Part shown: positions 1-11,676 of the stretch, piece after piece
Layout: every line of letters starts with the position of its first letter
Position numbering within the stretch: position 1 is the stretch's first letter
NCBI GenBank assembly: GCA_028455995.1
Contig: JABELC010000011.1
Location: forward strand, 186,001-250,000
DNA from: Scleromitrula shiraiana
Lineage: Eukaryota > Ascomycota > Leotiomycetes > Helotiales > Sclerotiniaceae
Length of the DNA: 64,000 bases
Direction of reading: 5' to 3'
Translations under genes and position numbers: made by a program
Notes under the pieces: generated by a model
What the model was told of the DNA's origin: nothing
The model's database searches: none
Seen by the model: only the letters and a program-made list of their open reading frames with translations

Positions 1-783
1 ACCAATAGCATAAACCCATTGATTTATAGGGCACTCTTCAGATTGTGTTACCGATCCGTCAACATTGAATCCCAAATAAATATCCATTGACTTTAAATAT
101 TTCCATTCGAATGATCCTGTTGATGAAGATGGCTCTTCATCTTCTTGATTTCTAAACTTCATTCCAAAGTCTACAATTGTGGTTTTTTCTTCTTCTCCTC
201 CACATTTTGACCAAATATCTTCAATAGTATCAGGTGTTTTTCGTTGACGACGGGTCCGTTCTCCGGTTCCTATTCTTGTAAATCCTTCAAATTTTTTCAT
301 TTCTTCAAATGTATATCCTTGAAGTAGTCTCCATTTCATTAATTCAAAAAGGTATATTTCTGTGCGAGGAAAAATGTCAACCATTTTTTTAAACCGTGAT
401 AAAATCTTCTCATGATCTGGAGGTTCCTAGGGTTTCATAATTTGTAAATTAGAATATATTATAAATGAGAGAAATTAATATAAATAGCTACTTACCGGTA
501 ATGCTCTTATAGTACGAGTAGATGGGCTCGATATACGTTTTACATTGATTTGTATATTATGTATCAAATTCCGGGAAGTAATTGGAGGTAAATAATGAAA
601 TTCTTTAACGACGCGAAAGTTTCTCGTCAAAAGGTCGGTCGGCTTGGAATTGTCATTGATCGACATGGAACTGTCTTCGTTGGGATAGTATACTTTTTCC
701 TTTGTGATTGCTTGTACAATCCATAATTGTTTAGCACTGAAGTCATCACGAGAACGTGCCTTTATTATCTGTGGCACTGGCAT
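1..783 (-). CDS. unrecognised protein, 5' part (runs off the left edge)
   Basis: The start ATG is at 783-781 and exon 1 runs to about 492 (MPVPQIIKARSRDDF...). A GTAAGT donor follows, and a CCCTAG acceptor at about 430 joins in phase 0 to a second exon that stays open to base 1. That exon reads EPPDHEKILSRFKKM onward and contains a basic patch (GERTRRQRK) and an acidic stretch (NQEDEEPSSS). The visible protein is about 240 residues and soluble in character; it has no signal peptide and I recognise no family. The C-terminus lies outside the window. The long open second exon and clean splice signals support a real gene; function is unknown. Confidence 0.6.
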
Positions 784-1407
784 TTTAAAAATATAATATT
801 TAAATGCTTCTTAATCTAATTTAAAATACTATATTATTAAAAAGTTAGATAAAAAGATTATTTTATTTTTATTTATTTAAAGTTCATAAAATTTAATTTT
901 TTTTAATTACTTACTATTATGATAATGAGATTTTGATATTTTATATTACTATATAAATATATAATAATAATAAAAATAATTAATTTTAATATTGAATATA
1001 TATAAATAATATAATTGAAATTGTGATTGATAATAATATATTGATTGTAGTTGTAGTTGATAAACTTAAAGTTTAAATGAGATTGTAGTTGATGTTTTAA
1101 TATTCGAGTATTTCAGTGTACTATCTAAATATTTATACTTATTCTAAATTCACCAACATCAACATCAGCTTATTAGTTGGTTGGTATTGATATAAAATAG
1201 ACCGTTGAATGAACCCAATATAGTACGTACTTAGATAGTAAGCATATTCTAAGCTTTGTCAAACATTTACTAAGCTTCGCTTTTATAAGCCAATAAGAGA
1301 TCAATTAACTTTTAATAACATAATATTTCATATGAATTTAATATATTTAATGTGATTGATTAGTAGAACATTACTATAAGAAGGTCATTATTATGATGTA
1401 AGATTTT

Positions 1408-1439
<32 letters not shown>

Positions 1440-2251
1440 CATCTGATGATCATATGGTTGATTATATGGTCGATTATAAAACACCAACAATACTAATACT
1501 ATCTTTAACCGCCGATTGATTATGTTGTAAATATTTTCGGATTCAAGTTATAAAAAAAACCGAGTAGTGTTTAAGAATCAAGTACTAGTATTACGACTCG
1601 GACTCGGAGTATATGAGAGCAGAATTCATTATTTTATTACTATTTATGAGAACCTTGAAGTTATTGAAGTTCTTTCAAGTTCTTCAAGTTGATTCCGGTC
1701 TAGTATCTAAAAGACTTTTACAATTTCTAATTATAGTAGGAATCTATCAATATTAACTTGAAGATAGATTTTTAGTATCATCTATTCCGAGTCCGAGTCA
1801 CTGACAGCGATGATATAAATGTTTTGAAGTATACTACGAGTAGTATTTGCAGACTTATAAAAAGAAAGATAATGTTTATTGGAATTATCATGTTACGATT
1901 ACTAGTAAGAGTTAGTATCTAGTATTATAACAAGTTGAAGACTTGTACAAAACATACTACCAGTAGTAACTATTTTAATAATTTTAAACTTGAATATAAT
2001 GATTTAAATTATAAGTTGAATAATATTTATTCTAAATTCAAGTTCTTCAAGTTTGAAGATAAATAAATAATAAATTAAAAGAAAATTTTATTAATTTTTC
2101 GTTCCTCTTCAAGTTGTGATATCCAAGATGAGGAGCAACATACATCTTCATTCCTTCTCAGAGCCTCCCACGTCCCCCACCAACATACATATTCAAAAAT
2201 GCCTCCCTCCCTCCAGAAAAATCATCCCCTCCAACTCAACCATCCACCAAC
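784..2251. other. AT-rich intergenic island
   Basis: No gene is visible here. The stretch is strongly AT-rich, has a run of 30 T at 1410-1439, and repeatedly uses the words TACTAGTA, CTTCAAGTT and ACTCGGACTCGGAGT. The same words recur in islands near 39 kb and 44 kb. Confidence 0.6.
1410..1439. repeat. poly(T) run, 30 bases
   Basis: An uninterrupted homopolymer in the AT-rich island. It could be a retroposon tail read on the minus strand or simple slippage; no flanking element is recognisable. Confidence 0.9.
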
Positions 2252-5200
2252 CTACAAACTCACCCCCCTCTCAATCCCAAACAAATTTCTCCTCCCTTTT
2301 CCCTTCTTACCATCAACATCCCGTTCCCTCCAAACCCACCCCCATCTCCCAACCATTTCCTCCTTTCCACCAACCAACTCCCTCATCGTCCGCTCATCCC
2401 CCACATTCGCTACAAACCTCTCCCCCGTCTTTAATCGTCCTATCACCCATCCCTTTTCTGGGTTGTTTTGGCAGGAATATTGGATCGTGTAGGTCTAACT
2501 TCAAGGTTAACTTACAACCCTGCTATATATACATACCGAGTTTTCTGCAAACAAAATAAAGTATCATGAACAAGTATAGGGGAAAAGTAGAACACGGACC
2601 TCAACACAACCCTCCCACACCCCATCTCCAACACTCTCCAAAATCCTCGGTCCCTCTTCAACTACTACACCGTCTAATGGATTTTGAATCGGATATACAT
2701 CCCCATCTGTTCGTGGTGCAGCTGAGAGACAGATTACGTGTTGGTAGGTTAGTAAACCGCCGTTTGCGAGGATTAGGCCGGTTTTTGGGCTCTTCTTGGC
2801 CGATGGGGATGCGGATGGAGATTTGGAGTGGCGGAGTTGACGGGTCATTTCTGTTATTGCCTTTTTTGATTGGTTGTTAGTATGGGGGATGAGGTGCAGG
2901 GAGGTAGAAGAGGGAAGGAAAAGAGGGAACCGTACATGCAAACTATAGTTATTCCCTGCTCCACCGAATGATGTTAATCCTCCCAATATCGTGATTGGTT
3001 TTGGGGGGTTGAGGAATGGAATGCCTAAGTGATGAGCTGCTAGTTTGGGTACGATGGGGAAACATCTAGAGGGGTTTTGTTAGTTGTGTTTTGTTTTTGA
3101 AGTTTGATGTACGGTATTCGTTATTTGATATGAAGGTAAATCGAGAGGAATTTCAACCTGATTTATGATTCCTCAAAACACCAGGAGAAAAGTCGAAAGC
3201 AAACTTACGAATAAAAATCGAATAGATCAATATCTTCCACCCCGTTCAGTCCCGATACCTCAATACCAACATCCAGGGACTTTTCCAACGCAGTACTAGA
3301 GTAAAAGTTGGGTCGTTTCCAAACTGATTTATTACAGACGTTAGCTCATCTAGCCAACTTATTATAGTTCAAGAAAAAACCGAATTATAGCACTAGCACA
3401 CGGCAGAAGAAAGTCCCTTTTCGAAGGGAAGAATAATGAGGAACATTGAACAGTGAGAAAGACAGAATATAACGTACATTCCCTCTCACTCATACCCGCC
3501 CCTCCAAGCGGATAAATCCATTTGCTCTCCTCAACACCCAATTCTTTCGCATACTTGACAGAAGTAACGATACAACAAGCCGCCATGTTAACATTATTAA
3601 ATGCATTCATCAGTAAAGTATCTATTCCAAATCCAGATGATATTAATTCATTAGCCAAACTACATCAGAAATCGCCCACCTAAACAAGAAGACACCAAAA
3701 AACAAAGACGAAAGGATGGAAACTCACAGGGCCAACAAACAACCCTACTCCCCCCAATCCTTTCCCCATCCCAACTCCTCGCTGCGTCCCTATTCCACGC
3801 ATATTCCTTCTCAGCAGCGACTTTTGCGAATTCGGCATACATAGTAGTGGATTCGAGGGTGTTTTCCGAGGGTGTTTGGTGGCGATGGGCGCGGAAAGCG
3901 GTTTCGTAGAGAGGGTACACTTGAATTGGGATGCCGACTTCGTGGGTTGTTGAGGGGTCTGGGGGGGAGATGTGGGTATTAGTTTTGTAGTTGTTGGGTA
4001 AATAGATGAGAAGTTTAGGATGAAGAAAGTGGGGAAGTTGAGAGGAGGTGTGTGGGAATAGAAGATCATTTGGTTTTCACTTTCTTGCATCCTATTCTAA
4101 TTTACTCCCGCCCTGCTCTATTAAGAAGCCTAAATTGAACATCCAATCTCAAGAAGACGAAAAGAAAAAGGGGTTTACTAACTCTCAACTCCTTTTTTTA
4201 AACTCAAAACCATCCTCGGATCTCCAGCCTGCGGTGCCCAATGTTTAGGAAATGTTCCATTTTTCCGAACACAGGATGTTACTATTTCGTTCAAACAACG
4301 TGTTAGCTAATGATTACACTTTTGTATAGATTGGAGAGTTTGGTAAAGTATGTAGAAAAGAAGGAGGAAGAAAGGATAAAGAGGTCATGATGGGATATGC
4401 ACTTGCGTGTACATCTGCCTATTATTTTGTTTGAGCACTTAGATCTATATGTTTTACCCAGTATCGTAGATGTATTCTCGCTTGAGAATGTCGAAAAGCT
4501 AGTATACCAAGATAGTAGTAGCACCGTGATGATTGAGGTGCGATATTCTAATGATGAGAATGTGTCGGTGACATGGAATGCATGATATCCACATCCTAGA
4601 ATTTAACCCAAATTCTGATCAAGCAAATCTCTTAGCTGAAATATCGAAGTGATGCCCACTATTCTCATACCTACCACACCCTCAGTCCTCACTTTCCAAA
4701 GCCATTTTACAAGCCCACTATACAAACCCCCTTTCCCTTCTTCTCTTCCTCCTTAAAAACGCAAGCCCCAACCAAATCCCAAACCCCAATAGCAACAGAA
4801 GAATATAGCCCAAAACAGAAATGAAATGAAAAATAAACTCACAACTCCCCAGCGCCTCCCCCCCAACTACAACAGCAACCCTACTCTCCCCCATCCCCAC
4901 CCTCCTACACGCCTCATCCAACATCCTAACGGGCGAGTTCCCCCCATGCTCACTCTCCTCCCTATAAACCCCTCTCTTCTCTTTCACGCCCCCACCAGCT
5001 CTATTCTTCCCGTTCTCATCCTCACTCTCAATGCCTAGTCTCCGTAGAATATCTTCACAGATGTCTTTGTATACCCATGTCCAGTTTCGGATTACGGAGA
5101 TGGAATCGATGTTATTTTTCAACTTCTCCAGACTCTCCCTTTTATCCTTAGTATCCACTCCAACTTCATCCCCACCCCCGACACCCGTATCATCCAAAGC

Positions 5201-5347
5201 CCCCCTGACAGCCCTAACCATAAGTTCCAATGGTTCGATAACATACTCTTCTTGGAGTGATAGAGATGAGGGGGGATGGTTGATGATATCGGATATACCT
5301 ATTATAACCGGAATCCGAGAACCATGGTCTTTTTGATGGAGAATCAT
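2252..5347 (-). CDS. thiolase-superfamily acetyl-CoA acetyltransferase-like protein
   Basis: Exons (minus strand) are 5347-4843, [middle unresolved], 3958-3728, 3621-3478, 3323-3209, 3065-2936, 2860-2594 and 2494-2252. The N-terminal exon has RIPVIIGISDI, a Tyr-Ser-style EHGGNSPVRMLDEACRR segment and VAVVVGGEAL. Later exons join in frame: IPIQVYPLYETAFRAHRHQ, LLMNAFNNVN, WIYPLGGAG, FWKRPNFYSS, DLFDFYSCFPIVPKLA, GGLTSFGGAGNNYS, GLILANGGLLTYQHV and GWVIGRLKTGERFVA. This is the fungal thiolase-like family related to SCPx/acetyl-CoA acetyltransferases, expected to act on acyl-CoA (possibly peroxisomal; substrate unknown). The roughly 45 residues expected between GGEALGS and the VYPLYE exon cannot be found in the 880-bp gap. 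The 2593-2495 intron has an unusual GTTCTA donor. The start ATG at 5347 is the one closest to the conserved N-terminus. Confidence 0.7.
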
Positions 5348-6489
5348 TTTGTGTAAATAGAGAGCTCGAGAGATAGGGTGAGATAAGGTGTGATAGGAGG
5401 TGATAGATGGTATGAGTATGAGTTGAGTGTGAGTATGCAAAAATAAGTTGGTGATAGATGGATTGATAGATGTATGAGAATCTGCTATCGTATTTGATTT
5501 GACGGAACGATGCGAGAAGTGATAGGAAAAGAAGCTAAGAAGAAAATAGGGAAGAAAAGAGAGGAATATTTATTCTCTAAGTATTCATCTGTTCATAGGT
5601 GACAGGTATTAGATGAATATCCGATCAATATCTGACAATTTCTGATTAACCCAAATCAAATCAAATCAAATCAAATCAAATCAAATCAAATCAAATCAAC
5701 AAACACACATTCATCATCAAGCGCGAAGAGAGAATGAGACACAGAAACAACATAAACAAATAGTATATAAAACAATGGAAGGAAGAAATCTGGAGAGATG
5801 GATACCGGTATTTGATATCAATGTACCTCGGTTCCATAATCTACTATACGCACGGTATTGATGGTGGAGTGTGGGGTAAAGATTAATCATTAACAAAGAG
5901 CAGGGTGGGGCGGGTAAGGCGGGTAGTGGGGAGACTGGAGTATAAGTATAAAGCCCCGAAAAGGTAATCCATTGATTAAGTAGATAAGATAAGATAAAAG
6001 TCAATCAATCGATATTCTAGTCTTTGAAATATCAGGAATTAAGAGCCATTTATTTAGTCAAGGATGATATATAGGTGGTAGATGAATAAACGAGTGCATG
6101 TAGTTAGTATTATATTTGGTATAGTGCAGTATGAGTAGTAGGTAACCAAGTCAATAAAGTACAGTAACGCAACGAAATGGAACGAAACGCTTGCTAGTTA
6201 TCAATTTCAATCTTGCCGCACCATTTGATGTGATGTGATATGATGTGGTATGTAGCACCACCCCCTTTCCTACCCGATCGCCATCCCATCCCATTCCACC
6301 TCACGCCAGAGGCTTCTGAATTGACAAAAGAAAAAAGTAAAATCCCCTATCCTATCCGACTTTGCCATCCTTTCTATCCCATCCTGATTGTCTGATGAAG
6401 TAGTAGTATGATGTTATGTGCATATTGATATGGAATCGACGAACGAAGGGATCATATATCGGCACACCTCATAATTCCATACTCACCAT
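5348..6489. other. intergenic spacer
   Basis: It separates the thiolase start from the 3' end of the next minus-strand gene. It holds the (AAATC)n microsatellite and no credible ORF. Confidence 0.6.
5652..5698. repeat. (AAATC)n microsatellite, about 9 copies
   Basis: Perfect 5-bp tandem repeat in the promoter side of the thiolase-like gene. Confidence 0.95.
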
Positions 6490-7646
6490 TTACAACCCAA
6501 TCTTCTGGCCATCCTTTCCAATAAACTTTCTCACATCCTCTCCAATAATCAAAGTCAATTCACCCATAACAACAGCGACGAACAAAACGCTCAATCCAGC
6601 CTCCATAGCAAAAACTTTTCCATAAGTCTTCAACAATCTGATTCTAGAAGCCCAATCAAATGTTCTCCATGCATCCAACATTCCCAATACACCCTTTCCA
6701 CCGACAATTTCGGGGGTGACTTTACCGCCAAAGGTGCGATCAAATGCAACGATGGATTCTTCATTATCGTTAAGAAGGGATGCTTGAACTCTAGTCAAGG
6801 TAACGAGAGCTGGAAGGAGAATCAAGAAAGCCAAAGATCCAGCGAGTGCGATAACCGAAAATCCTTGCAAGTATGTAGTAGCGATTTGAGATTTCGACAT
6901 GTCAACAAAGTCCTCTGGTCTAAGTTTCATAATTCCATAAGAAGAAGCGAGGAAAGTAGGAAGGACAATCGTGAGTTCCTTAGCAAGAGCGTAATGAGCG
7001 GTAGGAATCATAACTTTCTTCAACATAGCCATATTTGGCATACGTCTATACCATCTTAAAGGACTTGGGTCGGAAATAACGATATGGGTCCATGCGAGGC
7101 TGAAAGGAGCACAGAGGGTGATGGCGACGAAAGGAACGAGGATGGTGGGAAGTAATGCGGATAAGAAGTTGGCCCAGCATTCTAGGACGAAACCGGACAA
7201 CATATAGATGGATAATCCACGGAATCGAGATAATTTTCCAGCCTTAGTCTTGAGATGTTGAATGGTGGAGCGGAAGGAAGAGGTAATAGGTGCTTGTTTG
7301 ACGAGGAGAAATTCATCGCTTGGAGATTTGGTATCTGGATCCTCGGAAGAATTGATAGGTTCGAATAGAATAGCTTCGGGAGATTCGATCATAACCAGAG
7401 TTGGAATGATTTTCCCATAAGTGTATTCGATCTATTTGATTATTTTGTTAGAAAAGGAGTTCGCTCTAAATCAGAATGAGTATGGGATTCGCATACCATG
7501 AAATTAACAGCGGCAAATCCTAGAAGAGTGACTGCTAACACTGCAATACCCCAAGCTGGCATTTTATAATTCTGGTCAGAATCGGAAACATTTTGATGAG
7601 CCTCCCACCCTCTACGAGCCAAAGATCCCGCGATATGTTTTAACAT
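6490..7646 (-). CDS. conserved fungal multi-pass membrane protein, function unknown
   Basis: Exon 1 is 7646-7497 and exon 2 is 7431-6490, joined over a 65-bp intron with donor GTATGC and acceptor AAATAG in phase 0 (...AAVNFM / IEYTYGKIIPTLV...). The protein is about 363 residues. It has an N-terminal hydrophobic helix after MLKHIAGSLARRGWE, then several further membrane segments (FLSALLPTILVPFVAITLC, GFSVIALAGSLAFLILLPA, AGLSVLFVAVVMGELTLII). The middle motif AWTHIVISDPSPLRWYRR is typical of a widespread but uncharacterised ascomycete family. A membrane location is supported by composition; no catalytic motif is visible. Confidence 0.85.
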
Positions 7647-8115
7647 CGTGGCGATATTTATTCGATGAATGTAAATGAAGTCTATGATGTTGATATAGAA
7701 ATGTGATAATATTTGATGATAAAAAAATACTTCTATGATGAAGTGTTTAATTTTTGTTATAAGAAAAAGAAAGAGAAAGAGAAAGAGAACGCAGAAATGA
7801 AGGAGAGGAGTAAGAAGGATTATGAGGCCTTATTAAAAGCCAAGTCGGCCGCCGTCATTATTGTCTGAGATTATCAGTGTGGCATAGCAGTTAGGAGTAT
7901 AAGCTAAACCCAATCTAGTCATGAGTTGATTACCTAATAAGGATCATTTGGTGTTGACTCGGAAATAGAATCGGAAATACGGATCAACTTCCTCTCCGAC
8001 CAACCAAGCTACTCGTATATCGAATCATTCTATGAAGTCTGCCCAATTATATTACATGTTTCTAACTTTTTGACCACCAGCCGCGAATACCACCCTCCTT
8101 AACATTGGAGACATC

Positions 8116-8146
<31 letters not shown>

Positions 8147-8308
8147 CTGCATCTAAATCCGTAAATTGATCCTACCATCCAACAAACGAACAAACAACAT
8201 AAAGCTATAAAACCATCTATACATCTATAGTTGTAAAACATTCCTTCTATCTGCAGTCATCCCATCCCTATCACACCAATACCGAATCAAAAGAGTCAAA
8301 TCCTAAAA
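7647..8308. other. intergenic spacer with (CA)n/(TA)n tract
   Basis: No gene is seen. A dinucleotide tract at about 8116-8146 changes from CA repeats to TA repeats. A purine-rich GA stretch lies at about 7764-7790 just upstream of the membrane-protein gene. Confidence 0.6.
8116..8146. repeat. (CA)n followed by (TA)n microsatellite
   Basis: Compound dinucleotide repeat read directly from the sequence. Confidence 0.9.
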
Positions 8309-8555
8309 TGACCACCGTATATACACAGCCTCCGCCATCACAAGAAACCTGTTGGTGTTTCGGCATGGGAGATGTCGAGACATTATGCGGCTAGTTGGTG
8401 GTCGGCCGACCCAATTCGGAAGTTCGTATTGGGTTGAAAGGATTGGGTTGTTGACTTCGATCGGCATACCGAGTACGCAGGGCTGTTCTCAGCCTTGTTG
8501 GGTTTTGAAATGGAAATGCACATTAATATCCTCGCCCCAAATGTCTTTATCGTGA
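8309..8555 (+). pseudogene. possible broken coding fragment, unrecognised
   Basis: An ATG at about 8309 begins a reading (MTTVYTQPPPSQE) that shifts frame and continues as VSAWEMSRHYAASWWSADP, then meets a TGA and resumes as DWVVDFDRHTEYAGLFSALL before a stop near 8559. The composition looks like real protein rather than random translation, but two lesions in 230 bases and overlap with the antisense P450 remnant make it a decayed fragment at best. No family is recognised. Confidence 0.25.
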
Positions 8556-9440
8556 TGTAAACCCGTCACGCTAGCTCCAACCAACGTACCCCGGGGCCTC
8601 CTCGTACGGGAAGAATCGTGTTTCGTTTCGCCATGCGGATACTTTCCCCGTTTGGGCCTTGGAGTCGACCCGTTTCGTTAAGAACCCATTGAAACAGTTT
8701 CAACTCTGGAGATTTCAAAAGCGAAAATGTCAGCGGTTGATCGCCGAGCGCGAGACTTTGCTCTCGAAGTGAGTTCCAAATGGATGGGTTCCGACCTAGG
8801 TGGAATAGAGCGTTGGATACGAGGATGATGGGGAAGTCGCGGGCGGGCACGAAGACGTTGAGGACTTGGAAACGAAGACTAATTGGATCGCGGACTTGTT
8901 TGGCCATTTCGGTGAGGAGGATGTAGCGGGGTTTTTTAGATTCTTCACTTGGTTGTGAGGAGGGAAGGACTGGGTTCGTTTTTGATAGGGCACGGGCAAC
9001 GTAGGTGTCGATGTAGGCGTGGACTTTATCGTAGGCTTGTTTCCAGAATTTGTCGAAGATGTATTTAAGACGGCCGAATTTTCCGGCTAAGCGACGGATC
9101 CCAGCCTATTGTAATGCGTCTTCGAAGGCTTTGAGGAATTCAGCAGAGCTATTTGGATCGTCGGGAAGTTGTGAGTCGATGGATTCAACGAATAGAAATT
9201 CGGTTGAAGTGTTAAGAAACTGGTTGAGACATTGGTCTTTATCTATGAAGCGCATTTCTTTTGAAGGTGATGAAAGTGCATACTAGCTTTTGTAATTGAG
9301 TAAGAAGATTAATAGTACTACCATCACGAGGTATCACGTTGAGCAATCGATCAACATTTCTCGTGAAAATATCAAGATCAGAAAGCTCAGCTCGTGAGAA
9401 TATAGGTTTTATGAGATCTCGAGAATGTAGATCTTTTAGA
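8520..9440 (-). pseudogene. cytochrome P450 pseudogene (CYP52-like)
   Basis: The minus strand reads HSRDLIKPIFSRAELSDL, then FVESIDSQLPDDPNSSAEF, then a TAG stop at about 9106-9108, then FDKFWKQAYDKVHAYIDTY, MAKQVRDPISLRFQVLNVF, the I-helix region PARDFPIILVSN (normally an A/G-G-x-D-T-T motif), the K-helix region ELKLFQWVLNETGRL (ExxR kept) and finally LHHDKDIWGED. A TGA follows within 30 codons, and the heme-binding Cys loop (FxxGxRxC) is absent. The N-terminal membrane anchor is also missing. This is the layout of fungal CYP52-type alkane/fatty-acid hydroxylases, here with at least two stops, a frame change near 9260-9290 and both ends lost. It is clearly non-functional as a P450. Confidence 0.8.
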
Positions 9441-10204
9441 CCAAAGACCCTGGTGAAGTGGACAAAGGTCAATTCGGCTTGTTATAATTAAATGAACAAT
9501 ACTAGTCTTGATTCCAGGAATTAGAGCGATATTTTTGTCCTGGCGGACGTGGGGGGGGGATTCTGGCAATAGTCTCGGAACTTCGAAAAAGGGGTAGCTC
9601 GGTAAGGTCTGAATTATGAGCTTGATAAGGTAATTATATCCCGAGTCATTTGGAGGTTGTAATCCTAATCAATTGCATGTTTTAAACACTGATTTGCTAG
9701 ATGGATGCTGGATGTCACAAGGTACTGAATAGTCATTTTATAATTCCCAAACGTTCATGATAGGGAATAATCAACATATTTTCCAAACAACGTTAAGTAA
9801 TATGGTTATTCAGTTTAAACACTATGCATATTGACTAATAACTTCATCGGTGATTTCCATTTTTATATTGTTACTGATATTGGTTTTAATGAAGAATGTA
9901 ACATTCCCCAAATACCTCGTTCATTATTTAGGCTATTAAAAATGATAAGCTTCATTTGGATTGCATTCAGACGTACTTTAGAAAACCTTGTTGGTGTATG
10001 CATGAGAAAGAATTAGGACATAGTCGCGCCTGCTGGGGAATCGATATGGCTAGGGATTCGCTCATTGTACACGCAATTCATATCACTATTGCCACATGCC
10101 CTGCAGTTTTGTATTTTATTTCGCGAAGCCATCACTTTCCCACTTCGTTAATTTAACATTTTATTAAACTGAGAATTAATCTAGAATTTGAAACCGCGAT
10201 AAAA
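9441..10204. other. intergenic, AT-rich
   Basis: Only short spurious ORFs are present. I see no RNA gene or recognisable mobile element. Confidence 0.5.
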
Positions 10205-11361
10205 ATGGCCATGTCACGAAAGAAGTTTTTGAATGCAGATGATTTTAAGAAAGGTAAATAGCGTAAAACTTTGTTCGCATAATGCTTTATTAATTATATT
10301 TATGATTTGAAAAGCCTTGGTACAACTCGACTACGAAATGACCCAGAAAGAGTTCCTCGTCGCTTTCGCGCCAATCAATATCGTCAGTGTCGGCGGTTTT
10401 CTTTCGGTAAATTACTTCAAGAATCGCCCGGCGACGGAGGATCTTGATTACATGATTCAACTGCAGTGGGCTAAAGATGATCAAATCAAGTCTCTGCTTC
10501 AAGAGGCGATAACTTTGGTAGCGGAGAAACAAAAGCTTGAATGTGAATGGATGAATGATGATTTGAGGATTTGGACAAGTTCAGTTGCTCGCAGGACTAT
10601 TTTTAACAAGGCGTACGCACAAAATATAGCTCTTTTCAAAAGCAACTCAATCAAAGTGTGGGCGGCACCATTTGAATGGGCACTGGAAGGCAAGCTTAGA
10701 AGGATGGCGTTCGCGGAATAAAAAAAGAAAAAGTCTATATGGATGATGCTTTGACTCTTTTTCGATACTTCAGGGACGGGAACAAGAAGCCTCTGGACTT
10801 GGAATATTTTCAGAATCTGAACATGAACGGGTTCGATTTGGCACTCAAGCCCTATCATATGGAGACGGTAGCGGTTAAATATCGAGAACTATATAAGGAA
10901 GAATTATTCTCTTCCCCTATCGGTTTATCGGAGTCAAATCTAGTCGCTGCTTCGCGGGTTGTTCCAACAGAGGGGTTCAAAATCAGTGCATGGAGTGAAT
11001 GGACTTGGGATGAGCAATATAAGCGCAATCATCGTTATCGCCAAAACTCTGGAGAAACGAGTGGTTACGAACATGAATATGTGACAGTTCCAGCAAATTT
11101 AGCAGCAAAACTATTGCGGCCAATAGAACCATCTCAATCCACAGGGTCATTGCAACTAGCAGGACCATCTCAGGAAGACTTCCTACTGTATCCCAATACT
11201 ATTTTGTTAGGGATGGACAGCATTACTCTTACAACGATGGCTATGTGGTCTCGTCTGCGCGCCCAGATAATGCATGGGTCTACAATGAGAATGGATGGAA
11301 AGATACTCAAAGACAGAAGAAATGGCGATTGGTAGGTGGAAAAAAAGTTGAATACAAGTAG
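10205..11361 (+). pseudogene. nucleotidyltransferase-fold fungal protein, frameshifted
   Basis: Exon 1 (10205-10253, MAMSRKKFLNADDFKK) splices over a 61-bp intron (GTAAAT...AAAAG) to 10315 in phase 1. The next stretch has IVSVGGFLSVNYFKNR followed by ATEDLDYMI, which fits the GG...DxD signature of nucleotidyltransferase-fold proteins, and VWAAPFEWALEGKLRRMAF, typical of an uncharacterised fungal family (DUF7582-like by memory). A TAA at 10719 interrupts it at an A-rich run; the -1 frame continues directly as KEKVYMDDALTLFRYF, where the family continues. A second frame change somewhere at 11,050-11,190 leads into YYFVRDGQHYSYNDGY and ends at TAG 11361. Two frame breaks suggest a pseudogene; sequencing indels are the alternative. 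Confidence 0.6.
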
Positions 11362-11676
11362 CTTGATGTTATGGTTGGGTTTTTTTCCTACTAATATACG
11401 TTGTGTTGATTATTATATATTCTCCACTCAGTTTCATATGCCTCGTAGGACAGAATGGTAATAACATCCGTAAGCATATGTGATTCTTAGTGATGTATGC
11501 ATATGGCTCGTCTGGTTAATTTGAATCTATATACGGCAGGTGATAGTCACAATTCTGCATTACTGGTATGTGGAGTTTGACCGTAGAACCCAGCAATAAT
11601 AGACTATTACCACCAACCCCCCAACTGTTTAGATACTCGTAAATTCCGTTATTGCAAATTGCAAACACAAGCCAAA
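11362..11676. other. short spacer
   Basis: Nothing recognisable apart from ordinary AT-rich upstream sequence of the next gene. Confidence 0.5.

Noticed and set aside
2116..2559. Pro/Ser-rich ORF on the plus strand
   Set aside because: It is the antisense of the last thiolase exon and its intron; the minus-strand reading matches a family and the plus-strand one is low complexity.
4303..4585. Overlapping ORFs in the thiolase gap
   Set aside because: Neither strand gives family-like sequence or usable splice joins, so I left this part unassigned.
5652..5698. CRISPR-like array or centromeric satellite
   Set aside because: The tandem tracts in this window have no spacers and are simple microsatellites; the genome is eukaryotic.
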